A stretch of DNA of 64,000 bases from Candidatus Endomicrobiellum neotermitis (GCA_031282355.1 JAITDW010000003.1:91708-155707); one strand, 5' to 3'. Counted from the first letter of the stretch, positions 1 through 10,258 are shown. The notes: generated by a model not told the origin, from the sequence alone. Numbers and translations: made by a program.

Positions 1-1
1 G

Positions 2-661
2 TTTAATGATATAGAAGGGTTTATTGATAAAAATAGAGATTATAGTCTTTTGGAAGCGATAACTCTCGTAAAGAAAACAGCAGTTGCAAAATTTGATGAA
101 ACTATTGAGATTCATATTAGGCTTGGAATAGATCCAAAAAAAAATGACCAGATAGTAAGAGGAACAGTTTCTTTGCCACATGGAATAGGTAAAACGAGGA
201 AGGTCGCCGTTTTGGCAAAAGGCGAAAAGCAGAAAGAGGCAATACTAGCATGTGCTGATATTGTAGGGGCCGATGATTTAATAGAATCTATTTCAAATGG
301 CAATATTAACTTTGATGTTCTTGTAGCAACCCCTGACATTATGAAAGATTTAAGTAAGATTGCAAAAATTCTTGGACCTAAAGGCCTTATGCCAAATTCG
401 AAATCAGGAACCGTAACATTCGATATAATGACTACTGTCAAAGAATTGAAAAATGGCAGAATAGAATATAAAAATGATTCTCTTGGAATAATTCATGTTT
501 CTGTTGGAAAAGCATCTTTTGAAGATGAAAAACTTTTAAACAACATACAAAAACTAATTAATACTGTCACTAGAGCAAAGCCTTTAAATTCTAAGGGTCA
601 ATATATAAAAAGTATTTCCATTTCATCAACTATGGGACCTGGAATATTTATTGAACATTGA
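2..661 (+). CDS. rplA: 50S ribosomal protein L1 (5' end cut by window edge)
   Basis: Ribosomal protein L1 binds 23S rRNA at the L1 stalk, helps release of E-site tRNA, and in many bacteria represses its own operon. The reading frame is open from base 2, so the true start lies upstream; 219 residues are visible and about ten N-terminal residues are probably missing. A TTG at 50 falls inside the conserved N-terminal region and is not the start. Family landmarks seen are FDETIEIHIRLGIDPKK, the VRGTVSLPHGIGK segment, ILGPKGLMPNSKSGTVT and the C-terminal SISSTMGPG. In most bacteria rplJ and rplL follow; here a terminator and then nusA follow instead. Confidence 0.97.
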   Translation, partial: FNDIEGFIDKNRDYSLLEAITLVKKTAVAKFDETIEIHIRLGIDPKKNDQIVRGTVSLPHGIGKTRKVAVLAKGEKQKEAILACADIVGADDLIESISNGNINFDVLVATPDIMKDLSKIAKILGPKGLMPNSKSGTVTFDIMTTVKELKNGRIEYKNDSLGIIHVSVGKASFEDEKLLNNIQKLINTVTRAKPLNSKGQYIKSISISSTMGPGIFIEH

Positions 662-699
662 AAGTTGGTTTTAATATTTTTAGTAAATACTCTTTAAGG

Positions 700-727
700 A
701 GACGGCTTGCAGCCGTCTTTAGTTTTT
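700..727 (+). terminator. Rho-independent terminator after rplA
   Basis: A perfect 8-bp stem (AGACGGCT / AGCCGTCT) with a TGC loop is followed by TTAGTTTTT. It is the most GC-rich short stretch in an otherwise AT-rich region and lies 39 bases after the rplA stop. It should end the rplA transcript. Confidence 0.85.
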
Positions 728-958
728 ATATTGTATGAAAAAGTTACCGTATATACGGTGAGCTTAAAATTTTTCTTTATTTGTAATGTTTTTAAATTTT
801 ACACATATAAAAGATGGAAATTGTAAGTATGAAATGCAGTTTTTTAGAAAGAGTAGAAGAAAATAATTATTACCATTATTGAAAGTGATAAATTTTGTGT
901 GTATGTGATAGTTTTTTATTAAGGTTTTTTAGTTGTTTTTAATAAATTGGAGGAATGT
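728..958 (+). other. Intergenic region before nusA, with short palindrome
   Basis: No open reading frame with coding character is visible. A perfect 14-bp palindrome, ACCGTATATACGGT, lies at 746-759; with its flanks it could form a second hairpin before a T-rich run, or be an operator. A possible promoter for nusA is TTGAAA (879-884), a 17-base spacer, then TATGTG (902-907). Only the first three bases of that -10 match well, so it is weak. There is no rplJ or rimP remnant that I can recognise. Confidence 0.4.
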
Positions 959-2017
959 ATGGCAGAAAAGAGCGAACTTTTAATGGCTCTTGATCAGATT
1001 GAAAAAGATAAAAATATTAAAAGAAAAGATATTTTAAATGTTATAGAAAATGCACTTATATCAGCATATAAAAAACACGTTGGTAAAAATGTTAATGTTG
1101 AAGCTAAAGTTGATCTTGATAACGGTAATATGATTGCAAGTGTAGTAAAAGTTGTTGTTAAAAATGTAGTAAATCCACTTTTAGAAATATGTATTCAAGA
1201 TGCAATAAAATTTGATCAACATGTAGATGTAGGTTCTGAAATTAGAATACCTCTTAACACTCAAGATTTCTCACGTATAGCTGCGCAAACAGCTAAACAA
1301 GTTATAGTTCAAAAAATAAGAGAATCAGAAAAAAATTTATTGTTTGATGAAATGAAAGAGAAGATTGGACAAATTGTAAGCGGAGTTGTATATTGTGCTA
1401 GTAGAAATATTATAATTGATTTGGGTAAAACTGAAGCTATTCTTCCAGTTAATGAGCAGGTACATGGAGAAAAATTTAATGTTGGTCAACATATAAGAAC
1501 TGTGATTGTAAGAGTTGATAAAAACTCTAGAGGTTCAGGAGTTATTTTATCTAGGGCAAGTAGTGAATTTGTAAAAAAACTTTTTGAATTTGAAGTACCT
1601 GAAATTTACGAAAAAATTGTGGAAATAGTTAACATTGTGAGAGAGCCAGGTATTAGAACTAAAATATCTGTACTATCGCATAATCCTAAAGTTGATCCTG
1701 TTGGTGCATGTGTTGGTATAAAGGGAGCAAGAGTAAAACCTATAATTGAAGAACTTAGAGGTGAAAGAGTTGATTTGATTTCTTTTTCGGTAGACCCAGT
1801 AAAATATATAACATGGGCTTTATCTCCAGCAAGAATTATTTCAGTAGTAATCACATCATATGATGATAAAAAAGCTGAAGTTTTAGTAGATAGTGGTATG
1901 TTATCCTTAGTAATCGGTAGAAATGGGCACAATGTAAGGCTTGCAGCAAAACTTACTGGTTGGCATATAGATGTTAAAAGTTATGAAGATCATAATAAAT
2001 TTTGTATTAATGATTAA
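959..2017 (+). CDS. nusA: Transcription termination/antitermination factor NusA
   Basis: NusA binds RNA polymerase and nascent RNA and modulates pausing, termination and antitermination. The 352-residue protein has the usual order: N-terminal polymerase-binding domain (about 1-125), S1 domain (about 130-200, GQIVSGVVYC...LSRAS), then two KH domains, with VGACVGIKGARVKPIIEEL in KH1 and LSLVIGRNGHNVRLAAKLTGW in KH2. It lacks the C-terminal acidic repeats of the E. coli protein, as in most non-proteobacteria. The start chosen is ATG 959, because GGAGG (949-953) sits five bases upstream; the TTG at 947 would place the ribosome site inside the gene. rimP, its usual upstream partner, is absent here. 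Confidence 0.95.
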   Translation: MAEKSELLMALDQIEKDKNIKRKDILNVIENALISAYKKHVGKNVNVEAKVDLDNGNMIASVVKVVVKNVVNPLLEICIQDAIKFDQHVDVGSEIRIPLNTQDFSRIAAQTAKQVIVQKIRESEKNLLFDEMKEKIGQIVSGVVYCASRNIIIDLGKTEAILPVNEQVHGEKFNVGQHIRTVIVRVDKNSRGSGVILSRASSEFVKKLFEFEVPEIYEKIVEIVNIVREPGIRTKISVLSHNPKVDPVGACVGIKGARVKPIIEELRGERVDLISFSVDPVKYITWALSPARIISVVITSYDDKKAEVLVDSGMLSLVIGRNGHNVRLAAKLTGWHIDVKSYEDHNKFCIND

Positions 2018-2161
2018 ATAAAGTTAAAATAAAGTGTGAATCATTTAACTGTTATATTTTGTATATCTCAACTGAAAGTGTTTTTATAATTCTAAGGATA
2101 TTATGAATGAAATTTATTTTAAATGGTTAAAATTGTTACGATTCAGTAGGAGTGTTTGTTT

Positions 2162-4495
2162 ATGACGTTAAAACAAGTCAATGAAATTAAAAAGATTAAT
2201 AAGAAAGATGTTATAAAAAAAGATGTTGTCTCATCATCTAGAATTAAAGATAATCCAATTAAAAAAAAGACAAAAGAATCTGCAGTTTCAAAAAGAATTG
2301 TAAAATCTAAAAAAACTGTTTCTAAAAATTTAGAATCTAAACTTAAAGTAAAAACTGTCAAAGTAAATCCATCAAAACCTGTCTTAAAAACTAAATCTAT
2401 AAAAAAGAAAATTATAAAAAAAAGTATTCCTAATCTTAAGAAAATATCTACTAAGAAAAGTATTGACAAAAAAGAGAAATTTCCAAATATCATATTAGAG
2501 GAAGAGTTGTGTAAACAAGAATCTGTGACTACAAAAAAATGTTTAGTTAACAGTAAAAATACTTTATTGTTAGAGCTGAAAACAATAGATAATAGGCAAA
2601 AAGAGGAGTATATTTCCAATCCACAAATAAATATTAGATCAAAAAATATTAAAAATGAATCTCCAAAAGATACAAAAAAGTATCCTCATGAAAATCTAAA
2701 AAAAACAAAAACCATTCAAGAAACTCCGTTTAAAAAACATTTAGCAGTCGATAGTGATGATTACGATTTAATCATAATAAATGAGTTAACTACAGTAAAA
2801 GAGCTTGCTGACAATATGAGGCTCAACGTTGGAGATGTTTTAAAAAAACTACTTTTGATGGGTAGTCTTGCTACTATAAATCAAAAACTTGATCCTGATG
2901 TAGCTACTATTTTAGCTAATGAATTTGGATATGATACTAAATTTTCATCTATTTATTCCAAAGTTAAAATAGATGTTCACGGAGAAAATTTATCAAAACT
3001 TAAGGCACGTCCCCCTGTAGTTACTATTATGGGACACGTTGATCATGGAAAAACTTCTCTACTTGATGTAATAAGGAGTAGTAATATTGTTGCTGGAGAG
3101 CACGGTGGAATCACACAGCATATTGGAGCATACAAAGTTAAAATCAAAATACAAAGAGGAGAAGAGTATATTGCTTTTTTAGATACTCCAGGACATGAAG
3201 CTTTTACTGCAATGCGTTCTAGAGGAGTGAAAGCTACTGATATAATTATACTTGTAGTGTCTGCAAGTGACGGTGTAATGCCACAAACTATTGAAGCAAT
3301 AAATCATGCAAAGATTGCAAATGTTCCTATAATAGTTGCTGTAAATAAAATAGATTTACCTACAGCAAATTCAAAAAAAATAAGACAAGAATTAAGTGGT
3401 TATGGCCTCGTCCCAGAAGAATGGGGTGGTGATGTTATAATGGTTGATATTTCCGCAAAACAACGGATCAATATTGATTTATTGTTAGAAATGATTTTAC
3501 TTAAAGCAGAAATGATGGAACTTAAATCAGATCCTGATAAAAACGCCGAAGGTATTGTCGTTGAAGCTAAGCTTGACTCACGTAGAGGTCCTGTCGTAAC
3601 TCTTTTAGTTCAAAGTGGAACTTTGAAAGTTGGAGATAATATAGTTATTGGTACTACTTATGGTAGGGTTAGAGCAATGATTGACGAATATGGGAAAAGA
3701 TTTGATGCAGCTTTTCCGAGTACGCCAGTTGAAATTTTAGGGATAAGTGCATTACCTCAGGTTGGAGATAAATTTATTGTAGTTGATTATGAATCTCGTG
3801 CTAAAGAAATTGCACAATCTAGAAAAATAAAAATTCAGGAAACTTCTTCAAATCAAAAACGTCATTTATCACTTGCTGATATAAATTCAGGACGTACAAA
3901 AGATTTAAGGATAATATTGAAAACTGATGTCCAAGGTTCTTTAGGAGCTTTAAGCGATTCTTTAGAAAGACTTTCAACATCTAACATAAATTTAAAAATA
4001 ATACACAAAGCAGCAGGAGCAATTACAGCATCCGATGTTGCTCTAGCAGTCGCTTCGGACGCATTAATAATAGGTTTTAATTTACGTCCAGATACGACTA
4101 TTGAAAAACTTATAAGTAATGAGGGCGTAAGTATAAATATTTATAGAATTATTTACGATTTGATTGCAGATATAAAAGCGGCTATGGAAGGTATGCTTAA
4201 ACCTGATGTGAAAGAAAAAATAATTGGAAAAGCAGTAGTAAAGCATGTATTTAAATTATCAACTTATGGTACTATCTCTGGTTGTTTAGTTATTGAAGGG
4301 AAAATTAAAAAAGATGCTAAAGCAAGATTATTAAGAGATAATATAATTGTTTTTGATGGAAATATTTCATCATTAAAAAGATTTAAAAATGATGTTAGAG
4401 AAGTTGAAAAAGGTTATGAGTGTGGAATAGGACTTGAAAAATTTTCAGATATAAAAATTGATGATATAATAGAGAATTTTGTTATTGAGAAATAA
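2162..4495 (+). CDS. infB: Translation initiation factor IF-2
   Basis: IF-2 is the GTPase that brings initiator fMet-tRNA to the 30S subunit and promotes subunit joining. The first 190 or so residues are a low-complexity, Lys- and Ser-rich extension typical of bacterial IF-2. The IF2N domain ([24 protein letters not shown]) follows, then the G domain with G1 GHVDHGKT at residues 291-298, DTPGHE (G3) and NKID (G4), then domains II-IV with the C-terminal fMet-tRNA binding part. ATG 2162 is chosen, since TAGGAG at 2147-2152 is nine bases upstream; TTG 2156 would be too close. nusA lies 144 bp upstream. The ylxR/L7Ae genes often found between them, and rbfA and truB after infB, are missing. Confidence 0.97.
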   Translation: MTLKQVNEIKKINKKDVIKKDVVSSSRIKDNPIKKKTKESAVSKRIVKSKKTVSKNLESKLKVKTVKVNPSKPVLKTKSIKKKIIKKSIPNLKKISTKKSIDKKEKFPNIILEEELCKQESVTTKKCLVNSKNTLLLELKTIDNRQKEEYISNPQINIRSKNIKNESPKDTKKYPHENLKKTKTIQETPFKKHLAVDSDDYDLIIINELTTVKELADNMRLNVGDVLKKLLLMGSLATINQKLDPDVATILANEFGYDTKFSSIYSKVKIDVHGENLSKLKARPPVVTIMGHVDHGKTSLLDVIRSSNIVAGEHGGITQHIGAYKVKIKIQRGEEYIAFLDTPGHEAFTAMRSRGVKATDIIILVVSASDGVMPQTIEAINHAKIANVPIIVAVNKIDLPTANSKKIRQELSGYGLVPEEWGGDVIMVDISAKQRINIDLLLEMILLKAEMMELKSDPDKNAEGIVVEAKLDSRRGPVVTLLVQSGTLKVGDNIVIGTTYGRVRAMIDEYGKRFDAAFPSTPVEILGISALPQVGDKFIVVDYESRAKEIAQSRKIKIQETSSNQKRHLSLADINSGRTKDLRIILKTDVQGSLGALSDSLERLSTSNINLKIIHKAAGAITASDVALAVASDALIIGFNLRPDTTIEKLISNEGVSINIYRIIYDLIADIKAAMEGMLKPDVKEKIIGKAVVKHVFKLSTYGTISGCLVIEGKIKKDAKARLLRDNIIVFDGNISSLKRFKNDVREVEKGYECGIGLEKFSDIKIDDIIENFVIEK

Positions 4496-4574
4496 ATAAT
4501 TATTTGAAGTGATCTAATTATTTATGATTGATTTATTTATTGTTAAAATATTAAAAAGGAGGAGACAATAAAAA

Positions 4575-4766
4575 ATGTCTCATAAGTGTTCAGTTTGTGG
4601 TAAACGTTCAACATCTGGGAATACTATTAGCCATTCAAATAAGACATCAAAAAGACTCTTTAAACCTAACATACAAAGTTTAAATATTATTTTAAATGGT
4701 AAAAGGTTACGTAAACGAGTTTGTACATCTTGTATAAGATCTGATAGAATTAAAAAAGCGATATAG
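4575..4766 (+). CDS. rpmB: 50S ribosomal protein L28
   Basis: This is a 63-residue basic protein of the large subunit. The start [23 protein letters not shown] and the pattern [16 protein letters not shown] identify L28. The two CxxC pairs (residues 5-8 and near 50) make it the zinc-ribbon (C+) form. A strong ribosome site, AAGGAGGAG, precedes the ATG. It stands 79 bp after infB and is convergent with clpB; no strong hairpin is visible in the 80-bp gap. Confidence 0.96.
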   Translation: MSHKCSVCGKRSTSGNTISHSNKTSKRLFKPNIQSLNIILNGKRLRKRVCTSCIRSDRIKKAI

Positions 4767-4847
4767 ATTGACGACTTATTTTAAAATAGATTTTTTAACA
4801 TTTTGACGCTATAGTTTTTTTATTCTCTTATTATACTTTCACATGCT

Positions 4848-7448
4848 TTATATTGTTTTTTGAAATTTAAGGTTGTAACTGTCATTTTCATTGCTTATAT
4901 CAATAATGATCTTATCACCCTCTTTGAATTCTCCGGAAATGAGCTTTAAAGAAAGAGGATTTAGTAGATAAGTTTGTATAGCTCTTTTTAAAGGTCTTGC
5001 TCCAAAAACAGGGTCGTATCCTTTTGAAGATATAAAGTTTTTAGCATTATCTGTTAGTTTTACATTTATATTTTTGCCAGCGAAACGATTTTCAAGAAGT
5101 TTGAGTTGTATGTCAACAATCTTATTTAATTCTTGTTTGTTTAATTTATGAAATATTATTATCTCATCTATTCTATTTAAGAATTCAGGCTTAAAGTAAT
5201 TATGAAGCTCATGAATAATCTTATTTTTTGTCTCTGTATAATCATAAAATCCTTGGATATGCTGTGATCCTATATTTGATGTCATCACTATAACAGTATT
5301 TTTAAAATCGATAGTTTTCCCATGTCCATCTGTGAGCCTACCATCATCAAACATTTGAAGCATAATATTAAATACTTCAGTATTTGACTTTTCAATCTCA
5401 TCAAATAAAACCACACAGTAAGGTCTTTTTCTTACAGCCTCTGTTAATTGGCCACGCTCTTCAAAACCAATATATCCTGGTGGTGCACCAATCAAACGTG
5501 ATACACTGTGTTTTTCCATATACTCTGACATATCAATTCTTACAATGTTCTTTTCATCATCAAACAAAAGCCCTGCAAGTGCCTTTGCAAGTTCAGTTTT
5601 TCCAACACCTGTAGGTCCTAAAAATAGAAATGAACCTATGGGTTTGTTCGGGTCAGAAAGCCCGGAACGAGAACGACGTATTGCATTTGATATTGCAAAT
5701 ATAGCCTCATCTTGACCTACAACTTTTTCGTGTAATATATTTTCTATTTTAAGAAGCTTCTGTATTTCACTTTCAACTATACGACTAACAGGTATTCCAG
5801 TCCACTTACTCACGACTTCTGCAATATCTTCTTCGTCAACTTCTTCTTTCAACATTTTTTTGTTTTTCTGTATGATTGAAAGCCTTTCGTTTTCTTTTTC
5901 AAGTTGTTTTCGCACGCTTGGAATTCTTCCATAGCGTATCTCAGAAACAGTACTTAAATCTCCTATTCTCTCAGCTCTAAGTTCTTCAATTTTTAAATCT
6001 TCAAGACATGCCTTAAAATTTCTGATGTTTGATATAGCTTCTTTTTCATTTTTCCATTGCGTTCTCATTTCAAATGAATCTAGTTTTAATTTTTTTATTT
6101 CTTTTTCCATACGTTCTAAACGATCTTTTGATAAAGGATCAGTTTCTTTCTTTACTGCTTCTCTTTCCACTTCAAGCTGTCTTATCTTCCTTTCAATAAC
6201 ATCAAGTTCTGCAGGAATAGAGTCTATTTCTATTCTTAATTTGCAAGCGGACTCATCAATTAAATCTATTGCTTTATCTGGAAGATATCTGTCAGTTATA
6301 TATCTCGAGCTTAACATAGTTGCTGTGACCAATGCTGAGTCTTTTATTTTTACACCGTGATGAACTTCATATTTTTCTTTTATTCCTCTCAAAATTGCAA
6401 TAGTATCCTCAATTGATGGTTCTTCAGTAAAAATAGGCTGGAAACGTCTTTCTAAAGCCGCATCCTTTTCAATATATTTTCTATACTCATCAAGTGTTGT
6501 TGCTCCAATAAGTTTTAATTCACCACGTGCAAGCATAGGCTTTAACATATTTGCAGCATCAACTGCTCCTTCAGCTGATCCAGCTCCGACTATTGTATGC
6601 AACTCATCAATAAAAAGAACTATATTACCTTGAGCAGATTGAATTTCTTTTAAAATTGCTCTTAACCTATCCTCAAATTCTCCTCTATACTTCGTGCCTG
6701 CTATTAATGCTCCTAAATCTAGAGCTATCACTTTTTTATCTTTTAAACTTTCTGGTATATCCCCTGAAATTATACGTTGAGCAAGACCTTCTACCATAGC
6801 TGTTTTACCTACTCCAGGTTCACCTATTATAACGGGATTATTTTTTGTCCTTCTAGATAAAATTTGTATACATCTGCGTATATTTTCGTCTCTGCCTATA
6901 ACAGGATCAAGTTTGCCACGCTTTGCTAAGTCTGTTAAATCTTTGCCATATTTTTCTAAAGCCTGATACTTATCTTCAGGATTCCGATCTGTAATACTCT
7001 GGTTCCCTCTTATATTTACAAGCGTTTTCAAAATAGCATCTTGTGTGAGTCCGTATCTCACTAGTATTTTTGAACTGTCTTCGCAAATTTCACCAGCTAT
7101 GGCAATAAGCATATGTTCTGTTGAAACAAAATCATCTTTTAAGTTTTTTGCAATTATTTCGGAACTTGTTAAAATTCTGTTCATTGCTTGAGATAAAAAT
7201 AGATTTCCATTATAATTTTTGGGTTTTTGCTCAATTTTATGCAAGAGATCTTTTATAATATTTTCAAATATCATGTCTTCTTTAATTGCAAACTTCTTTA
7301 TTATTGCTTCAACTATACCATTGTGTTGTTTAACCAAAACATATAGGAGATGCTCTGAAGTTATCTCGTTATTACTATACTCTTGAGCTATATTCTGAGC
7401 ACTTTCCAATGCTTCCTGCGATTTGATTGTAAACTTAGAAAAATTCAT
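4848..7448 (-). CDS. clpB: Disaggregase chaperone ClpB
   Basis: ClpB is a cytoplasmic hexameric AAA+ chaperone that, with DnaK, pulls apart protein aggregates after heat stress. In its 866 residues I see the Clp N-terminal repeats (from [18 protein letters not shown]), a first AAA+ domain with Walker [10 protein letters not shown], the long coiled-coil middle domain ([15 protein letters not shown] to [12 protein letters not shown]), and a second AAA+ domain with GPTGVGKTE, the GYIG pore loop and a C-terminal small domain. Start ATG 7448 is chosen because GAGGG stands six bases upstream and the protein then begins as in the family; a longer frame to 7505 adds 19 residues without a ribosome site. 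No CIRCE-type inverted repeat is visible upstream. Confidence 0.97.
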   Translation of the reverse strand: MNFSKFTIKSQEALESAQNIAQEYSNNEITSEHLLYVLVKQHNGIVEAIIKKFAIKEDMIFENIIKDLLHKIEQKPKNYNGNLFLSQAMNRILTSSEIIAKNLKDDFVSTEHMLIAIAGEICEDSSKILVRYGLTQDAILKTLVNIRGNQSITDRNPEDKYQALEKYGKDLTDLAKRGKLDPVIGRDENIRRCIQILSRRTKNNPVIIGEPGVGKTAMVEGLAQRIISGDIPESLKDKKVIALDLGALIAGTKYRGEFEDRLRAILKEIQSAQGNIVLFIDELHTIVGAGSAEGAVDAANMLKPMLARGELKLIGATTLDEYRKYIEKDAALERRFQPIFTEEPSIEDTIAILRGIKEKYEVHHGVKIKDSALVTATMLSSRYITDRYLPDKAIDLIDESACKLRIEIDSIPAELDVIERKIRQLEVEREAVKKETDPLSKDRLERMEKEIKKLKLDSFEMRTQWKNEKEAISNIRNFKACLEDLKIEELRAERIGDLSTVSEIRYGRIPSVRKQLEKENERLSIIQKNKKMLKEEVDEEDIAEVVSKWTGIPVSRIVESEIQKLLKIENILHEKVVGQDEAIFAISNAIRRSRSGLSDPNKPIGSFLFLGPTGVGKTELAKALAGLLFDDEKNIVRIDMSEYMEKHSVSRLIGAPPGYIGFEERGQLTEAVRKRPYCVVLFDEIEKSNTEVFNIMLQMFDDGRLTDGHGKTIDFKNTVIVMTSNIGSQHIQGFYDYTETKNKIIHELHNYFKPEFLNRIDEIIIFHKLNKQELNKIVDIQLKLLENRFAGKNINVKLTDNAKNFISSKGYDPVFGARPLKRAIQTYLLNPLSLKLISGEFKEGDKIIIDISNENDSYNLKFQKTI

Positions 7449-7508
7449 TAAACCCTCAATGTTTTCGAAATTTCTACAAAAAAGCTTCTTTCCAGTTATT
7501 AACAACTA

Positions 7509-7538
7509 ATAATATGCCTAGAACATACTGTAGTACAA
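7509..7538 (-). promoter_or_regulatory. Possible clpB promoter
   Basis: On the minus strand TTGTAC (7533-7538) is separated by 18 bases from TATTAT (7509-7514), about 60 bases upstream of the clpB start. It resembles a vegetative sigma-70 promoter rather than a heat-shock one. The match is partial. Confidence 0.35.
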
Positions 7539-7603
7539 ACTACACTTATCTAACTGATTTAATATATTTTGAATTTTTACATTCTTTAATACACTATAAA
7601 TGT

Positions 7604-7637
7604 CATATGTAAATTATACGTGTATAATTTACATATG
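7604..7637. repeat. 34-nt near-perfect palindrome at the 3' end of thrS
   Basis: Two 16-base arms (CATATGTAAATTATAC and its exact reverse complement) flank a two-base centre, GT. The thrS stop codon lies inside the palindrome. Because thrS runs into clpB on the same strand, the RNA hairpin could end or attenuate thrS transcription or protect its 3' end. It has no U-run, so it is not a textbook terminator; a protein-binding site or cruciform is also possible. Confidence 0.7.
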
Positions 7638-9359
7638 GTCATGAATATTTTTTTTCATAAAAGAGATAAAATTATTGATACTCATAATGCCGAAATTTTT
7701 ACTTTTTCTCGTTCTTATGGTAACTCCACCGACATCTTTTTCTTTGCTTCCAATTATAGCTATATAAGGAATTTTTTGTATTGTATTTTCTCTTATTTTA
7801 TATCCAATATTCTCATTTCTACTATCAAAAACAGCTCTTATATCATTTTCTAATAATTGTTTCAACAACTTAGCACAATATTCGTGCTGTTCTTTATTTA
7901 TACTAATTATTGCCACTTGGATTGGAGAAATCCAAAGCGGAAGTGACCCAACGTAATGCTCTAGTAAAATGCCTATAAATCTTTCTAAAGAACCTATTAA
8001 TGCTCTGTGTATCATATATGGTCTCTTTTTTTTTCCAGATGAGTCAATGTAATAAATATCAAAACGTTCTGGTAAGTTGAAATCAAACTGTATAGTTGAG
8101 CATTGCCATAACCTACCTATAGCATCTCTTATTTTTATATCAATTTTAGGTCCATAAAACGCTCCACCACCATTATCGATCTCATATATGTGTCCTGTTT
8201 TTTTCAAAGCATTCTCGATTGATTCTTGGGCTTTTTCCCAATCCTCTACTTTACCAATGTACTTTTTTTCGGGACGTGTTGCTATATAAACCTCATATTT
8301 ATTAAAACCAAAAGCTTTAAGACAATCTATAGCCATATTAAAAACATTTAGCATCTCATTTTCTAGTTGTTCATGAGCAACTAGAATATGTCCATCATCT
8401 TGAGTGAAGCCTCTAACTCTAAAAAGTCCATGTAAAACACCAGATTTTTCAAATCTATAAACTGTGCCAAGTTCTGCATATTTTATTGGTAATTCCTTGT
8501 AAGAGCGAAGTTTTGTTTTATATACCATTAGATGCATTGGACAATTCATAGGTTTTACTCGGTATAGATTTTTATCTACTTCAATAGCAGCATACATATT
8601 TTCATAGTACGTTTGTAAATGTCCACTCATTTCAAAGAGTTTTTCGTTAGTAATATGAGGTGTAAATAAAAAATCATAATTATTTTTGAGATGAATTTTC
8701 TTTAAATAATCTTCAATAATATGTCTCAAAGTGGTTCCTTTTGGATGCCATAATATTAAACCACATCCAACAGTATCGTTGATACTAAACATGTCTAAAT
8801 CTTTTCCAAGCTTTCTATGGTCTCTTTCTTGTGCTTCTTTAATTTTTGACAAATAATCATCTAAATCTTTTTTTGTAAAGAATGCTGTTCCATAAATTCT
8901 TTGCAGTCGCTCATTTGAAGAATTACCTCTCCAGTAAGAACCTGAAACCGAAAGAAGTTTAAAATATCTAAGTTCATTAGTTGAGTTTAAGTGTGGCCCT
9001 TTGCACAAATCTATGAATTCTCCAGATTTATAAATGCTTACTTTACAATCTTCAATCCCTGAAGCTATTTCGGCTTTATATTTTTCGCCCTTCGCTAAAA
9101 ACTTGTTGACAGCCTCTGTTTTTGACATGTAGTAACAAACAAAAGAATATCCACTGTCTATTATTTCCTTCATTTCTTTTTCAATTTTTTCCAAATCACT
9201 CAAACTGAAAGGCTTTGCTCTATCAAAATCATAGTAAAAACCGTTTTCAGTTGGTGGCCCTATTGCGATTTTCACTTCTGGGAAAAGTTTAATAACAGCT
9301 GCTGCCATTATGTGAGCTGCTGAATGTCGTAAAATGTTTATTTTTTTTAAATTATCCAT
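7629..9359 (-). CDS. thrS: Threonyl-tRNA synthetase lacking the TGS domain
   Basis: This enzyme charges tRNA-Thr in the cytoplasm. It has 576 residues against about 640 in E. coli. The protein opens directly in the N2 editing domain (HSAAH at residues 12-16, later DLCKGPH), so the N-terminal TGS domain is absent. The class II core follows with motif 2 RFEKSG...LHGLFRVRGFTQDDGH, the zinc ligands in NCPMH, DDGH and MIHRA, and the C-terminal anticodon-binding domain. A good promoter 46-73 bases upstream of the start supports the short form. The proofreading and catalytic residues I can place are all present. Confidence 0.96.
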   Translation of the reverse strand: MDNLKKINILRHSAAHIMAAAVIKLFPEVKIAIGPPTENGFYYDFDRAKPFSLSDLEKIEKEMKEIIDSGYSFVCYYMSKTEAVNKFLAKGEKYKAEIASGIEDCKVSIYKSGEFIDLCKGPHLNSTNELRYFKLLSVSGSYWRGNSSNERLQRIYGTAFFTKKDLDDYLSKIKEAQERDHRKLGKDLDMFSINDTVGCGLILWHPKGTTLRHIIEDYLKKIHLKNNYDFLFTPHITNEKLFEMSGHLQTYYENMYAAIEVDKNLYRVKPMNCPMHLMVYKTKLRSYKELPIKYAELGTVYRFEKSGVLHGLFRVRGFTQDDGHILVAHEQLENEMLNVFNMAIDCLKAFGFNKYEVYIATRPEKKYIGKVEDWEKAQESIENALKKTGHIYEIDNGGGAFYGPKIDIKIRDAIGRLWQCSTIQFDFNLPERFDIYYIDSSGKKKRPYMIHRALIGSLERFIGILLEHYVGSLPLWISPIQVAIISINKEQHEYCAKLLKQLLENDIRAVFDSRNENIGYKIRENTIQKIPYIAIIGSKEKDVGGVTIRTRKSKNFGIMSINNFISFMKKNIHDHM

Positions 9360-9404
9360 TTGTTTTATTCCATTGAAAATTTCGTATGCTAAACAGTGAA
9401 CTTT

Positions 9405-9432
9405 ATTATACTATTTTTTGCATAATGTTCAA
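9405..9432 (-). promoter_or_regulatory. thrS promoter
   Basis: On the minus strand TTGAAC (9427-9432) is followed after 16 bases by a perfect TATAAT (9405-9410). Transcription would begin near 9398, giving a leader of about 40 bases. That leader is too short for a T-box. Confidence 0.65.
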
Positions 9433-9584
9433 TGTCATATGGTAATGAAAGCTTTAGTGACACCCATGATAATTTAAATTCTGTAATTGGTTTTGATATT
9501 TTTATAAAAATTTAGTACACTTCAACTCCTTCGTAGACCATTACTTTTGTGTAATGCTGTTATTTTGTAGGTGGAATTATCAGA

Positions 9585-9932
9585 ATGCTAAATACCTGTA
9601 TTTTCTGTGAAATAATTAGCGGTAGGGTTTCATCTGATAAAGTTTTTGATGATGATATGCTTTATGCTTTCAGAGATGTGAATCCACAATCGCCTGTTCA
9701 TATAGTTATTGTTCCTAAAAAGCACATAAGCACCTTAGGTGAAGTGTGTGAGAGCGATGAAGTTGTGTTGGGACATATTCAAGTTATCGCATCAAAAATA
9801 GCTAAAGAATTTTTGAGCTTAAAGAATGGTTTTCGCGTAGTTAGTAATTGTGGTTATGATGGAGGACAAACAGTTTATCATGTGCATTATCACCTCCTAG
9901 GTGGGCGTGTTTTTAAATGGCCTCCAGGATGA
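9585..9932 (+). CDS. HIT-family (Hint-like) nucleotide-binding protein
   Basis: This is a small (115-residue) histidine-triad protein of the Hint/HinT branch, a family of nucleoside phosphoramidase-type hydrolases. The family core is complete: CIFCEIISG near the start, the VPKKHIS segment, the HxHxH triad in QTVYHVHYHLLGGR, and the terminal WPPG that marks Hint proteins. TAGGTGG lies ten bases before the ATG. It is divergent from thrS and 39 bp upstream of rpsU. The physiological substrate cannot be told from sequence. Confidence 0.92.
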   Translation: MLNTCIFCEIISGRVSSDKVFDDDMLYAFRDVNPQSPVHIVIVPKKHISTLGEVCESDEVVLGHIQVIASKIAKEFLSLKNGFRVVSNCGYDGGQTVYHVHYHLLGGRVFKWPPG

Positions 9933-9971
9933 TATGTGCTTCAATTTAAAAGAGGCGGTGTTTTTAAAGAA

Positions 9972-10178
9972 ATGGTTAATGTCAAAGTGCGTGAAGGTGA
10001 GTCTATAGAAGAAGCTATTAGGCGTTTTAAAAGAGAATGTGAAAAAAATGGTGTTATGCAAGAAATAAAAAAACGTGAATTTTATAAGGCACCAAGCGTT
10101 TTGAAAAAAGAGAGAATTGCTGAAACAAAAAGAAAAATTCGTCGTAAGATGCTTAAAGACAGCAGATGGAGTAAATGA
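9972..10178 (+). CDS. rpsU: 30S ribosomal protein S21
   Basis: S21 is a 68-residue basic protein of the small subunit that aids initiation by base pairing near the anti-Shine-Dalgarno region. The sequence MVNVKVREGESIEEAIRRFK, followed by CEKNGVMQEIKKREFYKAPS and a basic tail, is diagnostic. The start at ATG 9972 gives the family N-terminus; a frame beginning at 9936 would add 12 unrelated residues. It lies between the HIT gene and the NIF3-dnaG-rpoD group, and rpsU-dnaG-rpoD is the classic macromolecular-synthesis operon order. Confidence 0.96.
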   Translation: MVNVKVREGESIEEAIRRFKRECEKNGVMQEIKKREFYKAPSVLKKERIAETKRKIRRKMLKDSRWSK

Positions 10179-10258
10179 GTGAAGCCAAAAATAAAAATGG
10201 GATAGGTTATATTTGCGGAGTGTTATTTTAAGCATGTAACTTTTTTTGAGAGGTTAAA

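Noticed and set aside
947-958. TTG 947 as the nusA start
   Set aside because: It would put the GGAGG ribosome site inside the gene; ATG 959 is correctly spaced.
2143-2619. 158-residue minus-strand frame opposite infB
   Set aside because: It is the antisense of the low-complexity Lys-rich N-terminus of IF-2; its Phe/Leu-rich product mirrors AAA/AAG codons.
7620-7853. Plus-strand frame over the end of thrS
   Set aside because: It is antisense to a clear ThrRS anticodon-binding domain and has no family likeness.
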